Origin: Opacimonas sp014872805
Lineage (GTDB): Bacteria > Pseudomonadota > Gammaproteobacteria > Enterobacterales > Alteromonadaceae
Reading direction: 5' to 3'
DNA length: 64,000 nt
Assembly (NCBI GenBank): GCA_014872805.1
Contig: WKFN01000002.1
Location: 101,565 to 165,564 of the forward strand
Shown here one piece after another: positions 7,235 through 15,546 of the stretch. How positions within the stretch are numbered: the first letter of the stretch is position 1; each line of letters opens with the position of its first letter. A model generated the notes under the pieces. It ran no database searches and was not told the origin of the DNA. It worked only from the letters and a program-made list of their open reading frames with translations. The position numbers and the translations under genes are program-made.

Positions 7235-8491
7235 ATGCCTAGAACTACAAAACAACTAACCGCGACAGAAATCAAGAACGCTAAACCAAAAGCAAAAGCC
7301 TATAAACTTGCTGATGGTGGTGGCCTATCTCTACGAATTCGCCCGAATGGTACAAAAGATTGGATATTGAGATATAAAGAACCGTTTACCAAACTAACCA
7401 AGGAAATGAGTTTTTCAACTTATCCAGCCGTTAGCTTATCGGATGCTAGGGAGAAGCGAGAGGAAGCAAAAAGGCTATTAGCAAATGACATTGATCCCAA
7501 AGTACACAAAGCTGAAATAGTGCAAGCTAAGCTAGAGGAGAAAGCCAATACTTTTGAGCAAATAGCTGAGGAATGGATGAATGTAAAAAAATCCAAAATT
7601 ACCGAGCGTTATGCAACACAAGTTCAGTCCTCATTAGAAAATCATCTGTTCCCTCATATTGGTTCTATACCAGTTAGCGCAATCACTCCCGCTAAGGTAA
7701 TCGAAGTTTTAAAGCCTATTGAGGCCAAAGGAAGTGCCGAAACTGTAAGGCGTTTATGTCAGCGTATAAATGAAGTGATGGAACATGCTGTTATTGTTGG
7801 CAAACTCAATATAAACCCGCTGGGCAAGATTTATAACGCATTTATCGCGCCACCAGAAAAGCATTTACCAACAATCAAACCAGAAGAGCTTCCAGAGTTT
7901 TTAAAACGCTTGCAACAAGCAAGTATAAAGCGAGTAACAAAAGCATTAATTGAATGGCAACTTCACACCATGGTTAGACCAAGCGAAGCGGCCAGGGCCG
8001 AATGGCAAGAAATCGACTTAGAAAAACAAATATGGTCAATACCACCTGAGAAAATGAAAAAGAAAAGTAATGGGGTACACATTGTCCCCCTAACCAGCCA
8101 GACTACTAATATCCTAACTCTAATGAAAGCTATAAGTGGTAATGGGCAATTTATATTTCCATCGGACAGGGATAACAGTAAACATGTGAATAGCCAGACA
8201 GCAAATATGGCAATTAAACGCATGGGGTACAAAGGCGAATTAGTTAGTCATGGTTTACGCGCTCTCGCCTCAACCACATTAAACGAACAAGCTTTTGATC
8301 CTGATGTTATAGAAGCTTGCCTAGCTCACGTTGACAAGAATGCTGTTAGACGCGCCTACAACCGTAGCGACTACCTTGAGAGACGAAGAAAAGTTATGCA
8401 ATGGTGGTCTAATCATATTGAGAGTTGTTTTACTGGTAGCTTTTCACTTGGTAGTTGCGACAACTTAACGGATATAAAACGAGTAATTTAA
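7235..8491 (+). CDS. int: P4-family tyrosine recombinase (island integrase)
   Basis: The 418-residue protein has an N-terminal DUF4102 arm-binding domain (LADGGGLSLRIRPNGTKDW), a central core-binding domain (about 100-195) and a C-terminal catalytic domain. Active-site residues visible are R248 (MVRPSEAARAEW), H339 and R342 (HGLRALA), a second HVDKN box, and nucleophile Y375 (RRAYNRSDY). It catalyses site-specific integration and excision at the 3' end of ssrA. It reads away from attL, as usual. The C-terminal tail after about 400 is not conserved in the family as I know it. Confidence 0.95.
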   Translation: MPRTTKQLTATEIKNAKPKAKAYKLADGGGLSLRIRPNGTKDWILRYKEPFTKLTKEMSFSTYPAVSLSDAREKREEAKRLLANDIDPKVHKAEIVQAKLEEKANTFEQIAEEWMNVKKSKITERYATQVQSSLENHLFPHIGSIPVSAITPAKVIEVLKPIEAKGSAETVRRLCQRINEVMEHAVIVGKLNINPLGKIYNAFIAPPEKHLPTIKPEELPEFLKRLQQASIKRVTKALIEWQLHTMVRPSEAARAEWQEIDLEKQIWSIPPEKMKKKSNGVHIVPLTSQTTNILTLMKAISGNGQFIFPSDRDNSKHVNSQTANMAIKRMGYKGELVSHGLRALASTTLNEQAFDPDVIEACLAHVDKNAVRRAYNRSDYLERRRKVMQWWSNHIESCFTGSFSLGSCDNLTDIKRVI

Positions 8492-8539
8492 AACTAAAAT
8501 TGTTATAAATACGCCCCCCATTACCCCCAATGAGCAAAA

Positions 8540-9244
8540 ATGATGGACAAGTACAGAGAGCAATATTCAAAACTTACTATGATGTTACAGGCAAGGATAA
8601 ATCTGAGAGAGACCAAAAAAACCACTTGGATTGCTTCAACAGATTACCAAATAACTGATGTTGATTCAGACGAACTTCACAAATTATTCAACCAAGCAAA
8701 TTTGGTTCGCTGGGACTTATTTAAAAGCGGTACAAATAACATACTTAAAATGGGTCGTGCTATCCACCAACTTCAGCGAGAAGGGAATCCATCAAGTAAA
8801 CCAATAAAACAGGTTGAAAAAGCAATTAAACAGATAGAAAAGTTACTTGATACATTCTCAGATGAAACATTCCCATTAGATAGCCTGTTTACTTCCTATC
8901 TGTTGATTACAGATAATGACATTGCCGATAAACCAAATTCTTTACAAGCCAAGGATATCAGAACTCAGCTATGCAGTACGGTTGTAGCTTTATCTATGTT
9001 TTTAGATGATCACGCAACAAGTAAAAGTAAACATATAATCAACTTTGATGACTTTATCATTGAGTTATCGCGCCACTTTGAGAGGCATAATGGGAAAGTA
9101 TCAACTCATTCCGAAACCCACTTTTATAGGTTTGTCAGCATTTGCATGGATGCAATTAGATGCACAAAGGCAGATTATGAGCCAATTATTGAGAAAGCAC
9201 TTAAACAAAAACGTTTGATTGATGGCAACAATCTAACCCCGTAA
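8540..9244 (+). CDS. Hypothetical protein, island core region
   Basis: The 234-residue protein is not recognised. It is charged and mainly helical, with a heptad-like stretch around 95-115 (KQVEKAIKQIEKLLDTF). There is no signal peptide or membrane segment. It sits between integrase and AlpA-like gene. A short overlapping frame starting at the ATG at 8530 is out of phase and is unlikely to be the gene. Function unknown. Confidence 0.6.
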   Translation: MMDKYREQYSKLTMMLQARINLRETKKTTWIASTDYQITDVDSDELHKLFNQANLVRWDLFKSGTNNILKMGRAIHQLQREGNPSSKPIKQVEKAIKQIEKLLDTFSDETFPLDSLFTSYLLITDNDIADKPNSLQAKDIRTQLCSTVVALSMFLDDHATSKSKHIINFDDFIIELSRHFERHNGKVSTHSETHFYRFVSICMDAIRCTKADYEPIIEKALKQKRLIDGNNLTP

Positions 9245-9302
9245 AAATTTTCAAAAAACTCGATTTTTTTACCCGAGGCAATTAAAAACTAAAAAGTTAA
9301 GC

Positions 9303-9337
9303 TTATGACGTCTTATAAAAACTAAGGAACGTCATAA
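9303..9337 (+). promoter_or_regulatory. 9-bp inverted repeat enclosing the alpA-like ribosome binding site
   Basis: TTATGACGT (9303-9311) and ACGTCATAA (9329-9337) are perfect inverted arms. The loop carries TATAAA and the Shine-Dalgarno AAGGA (9324-9328), and the A of the start codon is the last base of the 3' arm. It may be an operator for the AlpA-like protein or an RNA hairpin that hides the start. Confidence 0.45.
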
Positions 9338-9612
9338 TGACTAATCAATTAATCAAACTATCAGAAATAACACAACTAACCAATCGTTCCCGAGCAATGA
9401 TCTACAAAGACATTTGTGCGGGATTGTTTCCGAGACCAATCTATTTGGGTGGAGATAACACTCGAGGTTCTTATTTTCCAGCTAATGAAGTAAACGCAAT
9501 AATACTAGCAAGAGGTGCTGGCTATGATGATAATCAAATAAAAAAGTTAGTCACTACCCTTAAAGAACAACGAAAAGACCGCTTTCAACAATTACTTAGT
9601 GCAATCAGCTGA
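9337..9612 (+). CDS. AlpA-family helix-turn-helix regulator
   Basis: The 91-residue protein has the AlpA/MerR-like winged-helix pattern: KLSEITQLTNRSRAMIYKDICAG followed by FPRPIYLGG and the wing region, then FPANEVNAIILARGAG. AlpA proteins of P4-type islands activate integrase or excision genes and act as recombination directionality factors. The gene is the first of a tight group with the primase-like and DUF3987 genes (15-base gap to the next). An inverted repeat covers its translation start, so autoregulation is likely. Confidence 0.85.
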   Translation: MTNQLIKLSEITQLTNRSRAMIYKDICAGLFPRPIYLGGDNTRGSYFPANEVNAIILARGAGYDDNQIKKLVTTLKEQRKDRFQQLLSAIS

Positions 9613-9626
9613 TAAGAGATAGGGAA

Positions 9627-10517
9627 ATGACTTTACAAAGACAATTAGACTTTGCGCGAAATTTTGGTCTAAATATTCAGCACATTTCACCTGACAAAAA
9701 GTTATATAGAGTACCAACAATAGACAAGCCTCGTTCAAAAAATGGCTATTATGTTAGTTTTGCCAATGGCATTTATTGCGGTGATTGGATGACAGGCAGA
9801 AAGGAGTTTTTCAGTACTAAAACAGGTAAGTTAACTGCCTATGACCGTAAGCAAATAAGACAAGCTAAGAAAGAAGCTGAAGTTACAAAACGTATAATAC
9901 AGATTAAGACTGCAGCTTTAGCAAAAGAAATATACTGTAAATCTCAAAACGTTAATTCACACCCTTATCTAATAAAAAAAGGGGTTGGCCCAACGGAACT
10001 AATGAGAGTATCGTTTAATGAGCTGTACATTCCACTATACAATCTAAGTTCAATGACAATTGAGAATATTCAGCGTATTAAACCTGATGGCACGAAGTTA
10101 TTTCTCGCTGGTGGCAAAATTAGTGGACTTGGTTTTGTTATAAATAAACCCGAACTTAAGAAGCTTAATCATAACGAAAATACAATTTATTTAGCTGAAG
10201 GTATCGCAACTGCACTTACTGTAGCAGAGCAGTCTAACTCCTTCACTGTAGCTTGCATGAATGCTGGAAACTTACTGCCAGTAGGTATTGAGATTAGAAG
10301 ACAATATCCTACATCGCATATTATAGTTGCTGGTGACAATGATTATAAAACCAGCCTTAAAACTGGTATAAACACAGGCGTGATAAAAGCCCAAGAATGC
10401 GCTGAAGCTATTAATGCAAGTGTTAGCTTTCCACCACTGACACAAGCTCAGTTAGAAGCTGGCTTGACTGATTGGAATGATTACATTCAATCAATAATGG
10501 AGGTGGCTAATGATTAA
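9627..10517 (+). CDS. Toprim-domain primase-like protein
   Basis: The 296-residue protein has an N-terminal region resembling the zinc-free N-domain of phage/plasmid primases and a C-terminal Toprim fold. Metal-binding signatures are EGIATALTVAEQ (about 190-201) and VAGDNDYK (about 231-238, the DxD pair). Proteins of this type synthesise primers or process DNA for episomal replication of P4-like islands. AGGGAA lies right before the ATG. Its end overlaps the next gene by 8 bases, suggesting coupled translation. Confidence 0.75.
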   Translation: MTLQRQLDFARNFGLNIQHISPDKKLYRVPTIDKPRSKNGYYVSFANGIYCGDWMTGRKEFFSTKTGKLTAYDRKQIRQAKKEAEVTKRIIQIKTAALAKEIYCKSQNVNSHPYLIKKGVGPTELMRVSFNELYIPLYNLSSMTIENIQRIKPDGTKLFLAGGKISGLGFVINKPELKKLNHNENTIYLAEGIATALTVAEQSNSFTVACMNAGNLLPVGIEIRRQYPTSHIIVAGDNDYKTSLKTGINTGVIKAQECAEAINASVSFPPLTQAQLEAGLTDWNDYIQSIMEVAND

Positions 10518-12045
10518 TGTAATAGCATTAAACGCTATAAGCCAGCCATGGCCAGAACTAATACCACTAGATGAATTGGAAGCCCCGACAATTGATTTAA
10601 GTCTAATCCCTAGCTGGGCGGGTGATTATGCCAGAGAGATTTCAAGGTCGCTAGAAGTGCCACCAGAGGCAGTAATAACTGCAATCTTAGCCAGTATAGC
10701 CACTGCGGTTCAGCGAGATTATAAAGTCGCAATCACTCCCCAACACATAGAAATTATATGTATATGGTTATTAACGGCAATTGAGAGCGGAGGCCGAAAA
10801 TCTAGCACATTAAAGCTAGCTCAATACCCTATTATTGAGTGGTTAAAAAAGGTGAATGAAACAAGGAAACAAGCGATTAAGGATTATCAGTTAGCAAAAA
10901 AAATATACGATAAGCGAGAGGCTTATCTAGTCAATCAATTAGCCAAAGCCGATGAAACCGAACAGGAGCAAATCAAGGCTGATTTAAACAAGCACAAGGA
11001 AAGCCAACCAAAGGAAGTCTTCTACGCTAAAAAATTCACAACGGACTGCACACCAGAGCAAATAGGCGCGTTAATGTATCAAAATGATGAGGTGATTAGT
11101 TGGTTATCTAGTGAGGCTAATTTATTCACAATTCTTGGCGGTATTTACTCGGGAGGGGTTACAAATCTCGATATTTTTAATTGTGGCCAAGCTGGTGACT
11201 ATTACCAAGTGGATAGAGGAGGCAGAGAGTTAACGCTGTACAGTCCAAAGTTAACAATTGGATTAATGCCCCAGCCCAATATGATGCTAGGTGTATTCGA
11301 GAAAAACAAACAAGCGATTGATAGCGGATTGCTTAACCGCTTTCTTTACTTTGTACCTAGCTCTAACCTTGGTTATAGAAGCCATAAAACCCCACCAATT
11401 AACGAGGAAGTAAAACAACGCTACTTTGATGGTCTTACCATGCTGTTAAATACCGAGCCGAAGTATAACGAACAAGGAAGAATAAAGGAGCGGATAATTT
11501 ACCCCTCCTCAGAGGCTAAACAGCTACTCGACCAATGGCGCGATGAACTAGAGGTAATGATGCGTCCTAACGGTGAATTAGCCGAGTTTAAAAGTTGGGG
11601 AAGTAAAGCTACAGACCAAGCTGGGCGCATTGCTGCATTGTTTCACTGCATACGTTACACAACCGATGAACCCGAGGAAATGCCAATTAGCAAAAAAGAT
11701 ATGGAAAATGCCATTTCACTGGTTCGTCAGTCTATCCCTCACTTACAAAAGGCTTTCCATATTCTGGGAGGCAATCCAAAGCTCACTGGTGCGGTAAAGC
11801 TACTGGAACACTTGCGAGTTAAATTCAAAGATAGCGAGGCTAAGCAGACCACTGCGCGGGAGATTTACCAAGCTAAGAAAAAGGCGACTGGCTTTAAATC
11901 AATGGAAGATGTGAATAGCTATTTAGATATTCTCATGGAGCGAGGTTATATCAAGGTGGTAACTGACCAAGGGGAGAATGGAGGTAAACCTACTCAAGTG
12001 GTTATTGTGAGGCCAGACTTATGGGGTAAACATCAAATACCGTGA
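10510..12045 (+). CDS. DUF3987 (YfjI-type) P-loop protein
   Basis: The 511-residue protein matches the DUF3987 layout found beside primases in integrative islands. A P-loop-like element ESGGRKSSTLK is near residues 93-103, and a conserved block SSEANLFTILGGIYSGG lies mid-protein. A charged coiled-coil-like insert spans about 118-165. The C-terminus looks like a winged helix (ARE..QAKKKATGF..VNSYLDILMERGYIKVV). The family is thought to be a replicative ATPase/helicase partner of the primase. The exact role here is inferred from position. Confidence 0.75.
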   Translation: MINVIALNAISQPWPELIPLDELEAPTIDLSLIPSWAGDYAREISRSLEVPPEAVITAILASIATAVQRDYKVAITPQHIEIICIWLLTAIESGGRKSSTLKLAQYPIIEWLKKVNETRKQAIKDYQLAKKIYDKREAYLVNQLAKADETEQEQIKADLNKHKESQPKEVFYAKKFTTDCTPEQIGALMYQNDEVISWLSSEANLFTILGGIYSGGVTNLDIFNCGQAGDYYQVDRGGRELTLYSPKLTIGLMPQPNMMLGVFEKNKQAIDSGLLNRFLYFVPSSNLGYRSHKTPPINEEVKQRYFDGLTMLLNTEPKYNEQGRIKERIIYPSSEAKQLLDQWRDELEVMMRPNGELAEFKSWGSKATDQAGRIAALFHCIRYTTDEPEEMPISKKDMENAISLVRQSIPHLQKAFHILGGNPKLTGAVKLLEHLRVKFKDSEAKQTTAREIYQAKKKATGFKSMEDVNSYLDILMERGYIKVVTDQGENGGKPTQVVIVRPDLWGKHQIP

Positions 12046-12199
12046 AGTCTAGGCGCGAATACCTAGTGAATCACCACTAATACAAACAAATGCATATCAC
12101 ATAATACATTAGGCGTGGAACACCATACATATGACAGGTGATATGAAATATCAACACAAGATAGCATCACTAACCACAACTCATTTGAGGACTTTTAAT

Positions 12200-12751
12200 A
12201 TGGCCAATTATATAGACAACAGACTTGGCATTAGATTTAGTGATAAAAACACTTTATCAAATGGAGTGAAAATGATTTTAGGAGAGAGCGAGAGCAACCC
12301 ATTAAATAAAACAAATAACAATTCCTTTAAATATCTTACTTATGAAAATTTTGGGGTTACTGAAATTTATGAAAGAAAAATCATAACTAAAAGGTATGTT
12401 ATTGATACTAGCTTCAGGGTCCGTGCGATGAATTCGGAATACAAGACTCTTAAAAGGTTATTTAATGATGTATTTAAGATGGATAAGGGGGCGACAATTA
12501 GGTTTTGCTGGTTCAATACAATGCAAACTGTAAACTATGGTGAGATTATAGCAAGAAGAGTCGGTGACGAGATAATTGAGAGATCGATTTGCATTCATGA
12601 CGTTAAGTATAAAGATTGGGATGACCTCTACGATGATAATTGGGTACAACAGTCGTGTATTAGCGATGTTCTCTTGGAAAATAATATTCCAAGAGATAAA
12701 ATACACTACGTTGATGGAAGCCTGAAGGTGCATAAAACCAAAGTATATTAG
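12200..12751 (+). CDS. Hypothetical protein
   Basis: I prefer the ATG at 12200 (183 residues) because GAGG lies 9 bases upstream. The frame can be extended to 12131. The protein is not recognised. It is soluble, rich in K, N, D and aromatic residues, and its gene is more AT-rich than its neighbours, which suggests separate acquisition. It is the last gene before a long low-complexity gap. Confidence 0.55.
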   Translation: MANYIDNRLGIRFSDKNTLSNGVKMILGESESNPLNKTNNNSFKYLTYENFGVTEIYERKIITKRYVIDTSFRVRAMNSEYKTLKRLFNDVFKMDKGATIRFCWFNTMQTVNYGEIIARRVGDEIIERSICIHDVKYKDWDDLYDDNWVQQSCISDVLLENNIPRDKIHYVDGSLKVHKTKVY

Positions 12752-13157
12752 GTCACAAACTCAGTCACTAAGCATTCTGTAAAGCATTTTTAGTTTTTTA
12801 ATGTAACATGCAGATCACTGATTGCTTAGTGCTTAATTTCACATTTTTGATGTATTAAGGTACTTTGAAAAGGGTGATATGTGGAGGTTTCCCGCCCGTG
12901 ATCTCTGCGTAGCGATAGAATTTCCAGAGGCTAAACCTCAAACTTAAATATTTTTTATTCTATTGCCATTGCCTGTTCACGTAAACTTACCGTCAAGTGC
13001 ACAACTCAAAATTAGAAATTATGCTGCAAATGACCTTCTCACATAATTAACACTGTAATCCCCCCGAAAAAAGAGAGCAGTTTTAACCAGAATAATAAGC
13101 TAACTTTATATCTAATACTAAAAGGTATTAAACATTGCAAATGTGTACATACCAGTC
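12752..13157. other. 406-bp AT-rich gap with one structured segment
   Basis: No open frame of note is seen. Nested inverted repeats occur at 12884-12890/12933-12939 (GAGGTTT/AAACCTC) and 12903-12907/12925-12929 (CTCTG/CAGAG). They are followed by a T-rich stretch (12950-12958), so a small structured RNA or terminator could lie at about 12870-12960. Confidence 0.35.
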
Positions 13158-13442
13158 CTACTCCCAGTCTGGCAACTGCTGTAATGCTTTGATTCGATTA
13201 AGTTGATAGAGCATCGCTTCAAACACATCCTCGAAATTATCTGTTGTATTCAAGTCAGGTAAGGCAATATTGGCTCGGTTGAAAAAAGCTTGAGTGTCTG
13301 CATGCCAGGCTTGTTGCCACCAGTAAGTTATGTGCTCTTTTGAATGACTGAGTTTTGAGTATGTTGGTAACTTATCAGATTTTTTACTGTTAATATGTAA
13401 TGAAAAGCAGTTCGAATATTTAAAAATCTCAATATTACTTCG
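13158..13442 (-). pseudogene. C-terminal gene remnant
   Basis: An open minus-strand frame without a plausible start encodes about 94 residues ending WQQAWHADTQAFFNR, NTTDNFEDVFEAMLYQLNR and ALQQLPDWE before TAG. It reads like the C-terminus of a larger protein. I do not recognise the family. Its 5' end overlaps the stop of the next upstream gene, so the rest was probably deleted. Confidence 0.35.
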
Positions 13443-13878
13443 TCAAAGGAAGATGCTTAGATAGTTTTCCTCTGAATAAAGCACTTAAAGGAATAAAACC
13501 ATTTCTATTACTCAAATTATCATGCCAACGGGGAAAACCTAAGCTAGAAATGGTCGGCGGATAAATCGTAATATCTTGTTCTTTAAATACAATTCTCCAC
13601 TCTTCTTCCGCATCTGGTTCAATGGTATATATTTCAGAGTTTATAGGTAATACTTTAGACTTTATTTCTTCATTTCTCATGCACCAAAAAATATCTTGTT
13701 TATACCCTTCATAACAACGAGTTGTTAATTCTAATTCTGCCTCAATATATACCTGTGATGCCAGCCTACAGGCAAGTTGGTATTTAAGCTCTTTGTAATA
13801 CAGGCAACCCCATATAAGTGATGCTATGCTACCGCCTATCAACACTCCAAAAAAGAAATTTGAATTTAATTCAATCAT
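13435..13878 (-). CDS. Hypothetical protein with one N-terminal membrane segment
   Basis: The 147-residue protein has one hydrophobic segment (about 7-27, FFFGVLIGGSIASLIWGCLYY) followed by a soluble domain with three Cys and a C-terminal SLGFPRWHDN stretch. No family is recognised. It is preceded by another small membrane protein gene in the same direction (37-base gap), so the two are probably co-transcribed. Confidence 0.55.
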   Translation of the reverse strand: MIELNSNFFFGVLIGGSIASLIWGCLYYKELKYQLACRLASQVYIEAELELTTRCYEGYKQDIFWCMRNEEIKSKVLPINSEIYTIEPDAEEEWRIVFKEQDITIYPPTISSLGFPRWHDNLSNRNGFIPLSALFRGKLSKHLPLTK

Positions 13879-13915
13879 AATTGTCCCAATTTTTTAGTTG
13901 AAATGGCATAAAAAT

Positions 13916-14278
13916 TTAATGAGCATTCTCTAAAATCATTAACAACGGATACACAAAAATGATGATGGCAGAAAATTTTAACGCCACCACCAAACCCTCT
14001 ATCAGATCACCAATAAATGCTGCTATTATGCATAAAGTATAATTTTGTCCAGTATACTCAGCATTGAATGCTATGACGGCACTTTCATAACCACACCAAA
14101 AAAAATATGCAACGTAGATTACAAAAAAAACCATTAGCGCAAACTGGAAAAGAGGAATATCCAGAATCGAAAGTGAACCTTTATAAATTAAATAAAAGTC
14201 AGCAAAAAAGTCTGCACATTGATGTAAAAAATCCCTAAGATTTCCAATGTATTCTGAAAATAATTTACGTAAAGTCAA
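13916..14278 (-). CDS. Hypothetical small membrane protein
   Basis: The 120-residue protein has two or three hydrophobic segments (about 43-63, 82-100 and 102-116). No family is recognised. It diverges from the XRE repressor gene, leaving about 137 bp with a 19-bp dyad between them, so the same regulator could control it. With the gene downstream it forms a two-gene membrane-protein unit. Confidence 0.55.
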   Translation of the reverse strand: MTLRKLFSEYIGNLRDFLHQCADFFADFYLIYKGSLSILDIPLFQFALMVFFVIYVAYFFWCGYESAVIAFNAEYTGQNYTLCIIAAFIGDLIEGLVVALKFSAIIIFVYPLLMILENAH

Positions 14279-14362
14279 ACTCGCACCTACTTGGATCCAA
14301 AGTTAATAGACGACTCAATTTTTCAACATTCCATTGAATATAGCCCCAACAACTTTGACTAC

Positions 14363-14381
14363 TGTATATTTACAGTATACA
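14363..14381. promoter_or_regulatory. 19-bp dyad, candidate operator 1 of the XRE repressor
   Basis: TGTATAT-TTACA-GTATACA is a near-perfect inverted repeat ending 35 bases before the XRE start codon. On the other strand 17 bases match the dyad at 15496-15514 at every position except the central two. Confidence 0.65.
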
Positions 14382-14415
14382 ATATTGTTACATATTTCAA
14401 CTGTCAATGTAAATT

Positions 14416-14751
14416 ATGACATTATCAGAAAAAATCAAAGCCTTGCGCACTGAAAAGCGCCTGAGCGTTCGCGGGTTAGCCAAAGAAGTATCGGTCACGC
14501 CGATGCATATCTCAAACCTTGAGAATAACAAAACCAATGCCTCACCTGAACTCATAAAAAAAATTGCCATCGCATTAGAAGCGGATGCCGATGAGCTTTT
14601 GCAGTTAAGTAGTCAGGTTGACCCTGAGGTTGTGGATGTTATTAATAGCAACGCACAAACTATCCCTTCTTTTTTACGCTCAGCAAAAGACTTAACACCT
14701 GAGCAGTGGGAGCAATTAAACAACATGGTTGATTCATTTAAAAATAAGTAA
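14416..14751 (+). CDS. XRE-family transcriptional repressor
   Basis: The 111-residue protein has a Cro/C1-type HTH (about 5-62: KIKALRTEKRLSVRGLAKEV, then TPMHISNLENNKTNASPELIKKIA) and a short helical tail with LTPEQWEQLNNMVDSF, as in phage-type repressors. The stop overlaps the start of the ImmA/IrrE gene (TAATG), so the two are translationally coupled. In the ImmR/ImmA pair of mobile elements the protease cuts this kind of repressor on DNA damage. A shared dyad before this gene and before the DUF763 gene suggests it controls both. Confidence 0.9.
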   Translation: MTLSEKIKALRTEKRLSVRGLAKEVSVTPMHISNLENNKTNASPELIKKIAIALEADADELLQLSSQVDPEVVDVINSNAQTIPSFLRSAKDLTPEQWEQLNNMVDSFKNK

Positions 14752-15401
14752 TGATGTTTCAAACCCCCGACATTAAAAATGAAGACATAGAGACTCATGC
14801 TAATGAGTTGCTATCAGGGTATTTTGAATCTGAACAAAAGCCACTGTCATTACCTATCCCAGTGGAAGAGATAGCTGAATTCTATTTGGGCTACACCCTC
14901 ACCTACACAACTGATGGTATGTTTAGCGACCCTAATGTGCTTGGCGGGATATGTTTTAACACTGATACTATTTTTATTAACCTATCGGTGGAGTCTCACG
15001 AGGGGCGCCATGCATTTACCATAGCGCATGAAATTGGGCATCATGTACTGCACAAGCAATACTTCATTGAGCAGAACGAACTACTGTGTCGTAATCAAGA
15101 CAAACCCAATTATGAACTACAGGCTGACCGTTTTGCTGCGGCATTACTGCTGCCAGCTCAATTCATCCATAACAACTGGACACACAAACGTCCGAAAACC
15201 ATTTATCAAGCGTATAGTCTTGGCAAAACCTTTCTTACTGAGCATCGGATTGATAACGTGTCTTTGTCTATGTTTACCAATCGCATGATTGAGTTGGGTT
15301 ATTTTACCCATTTGAATTTCCAAAAAGGCAAACCAAAGTACAAACGCCAGCATTATATCCTCTGGAAAATGAAACAAATCTTCAATCACCTAAAACTTTA
15401 A
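14751..15401 (+). CDS. ImmA/IrrE-family metallo-endopeptidase
   Basis: The 216-residue protein has the zinc-protease motif HEIGHH (H93, E94, H97), and a third-ligand region YELQADRFAAALLLP (E122). IrrE/ImmA proteases inactivate a cognate XRE repressor after DNA damage or another signal. Overlap of one base with the XRE gene (TAATG) supports a repressor-antirepressor pair. The start could be either of two adjacent ATGs (14751 or 14754). Confidence 0.9.
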   Translation: MMFQTPDIKNEDIETHANELLSGYFESEQKPLSLPIPVEEIAEFYLGYTLTYTTDGMFSDPNVLGGICFNTDTIFINLSVESHEGRHAFTIAHEIGHHVLHKQYFIEQNELLCRNQDKPNYELQADRFAAALLLPAQFIHNNWTHKRPKTIYQAYSLGKTFLTEHRIDNVSLSMFTNRMIELGYFTHLNFQKGKPKYKRQHYILWKMKQIFNHLKL

Positions 15402-15495
15402 CTACCTCGTTTTCATATTTCCACCCCACAAACCACTCTATAAACCATTAAATAACAATCACTTAAAAATTAATGTAAACTTTTACTTTACATTA

Positions 15496-15514
15496 TGTAT
15501 ACTGTAAGCATACA
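15496..15514. promoter_or_regulatory. 19-bp dyad, candidate operator 2 upstream of DUF763
   Basis: TGTATAC-TGTAA-GCATACA is an inverted repeat with one mismatch, ending 33 bases before the DUF763 start codon. That is nearly the same distance as operator 1 from the XRE gene. It contains the hexamer TATACT, so binding could block a promoter. Confidence 0.65.
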
Positions 15515-15546
15515 CTATTGTCATAATCGACGAACAGGAGAATACG

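Noticed and set aside
8530..8640. Short frame starting MSKNDGQVQRA before the 234-residue gene
   Set aside because: It ends after about 40 codons and overlaps a much longer frame with normal composition.
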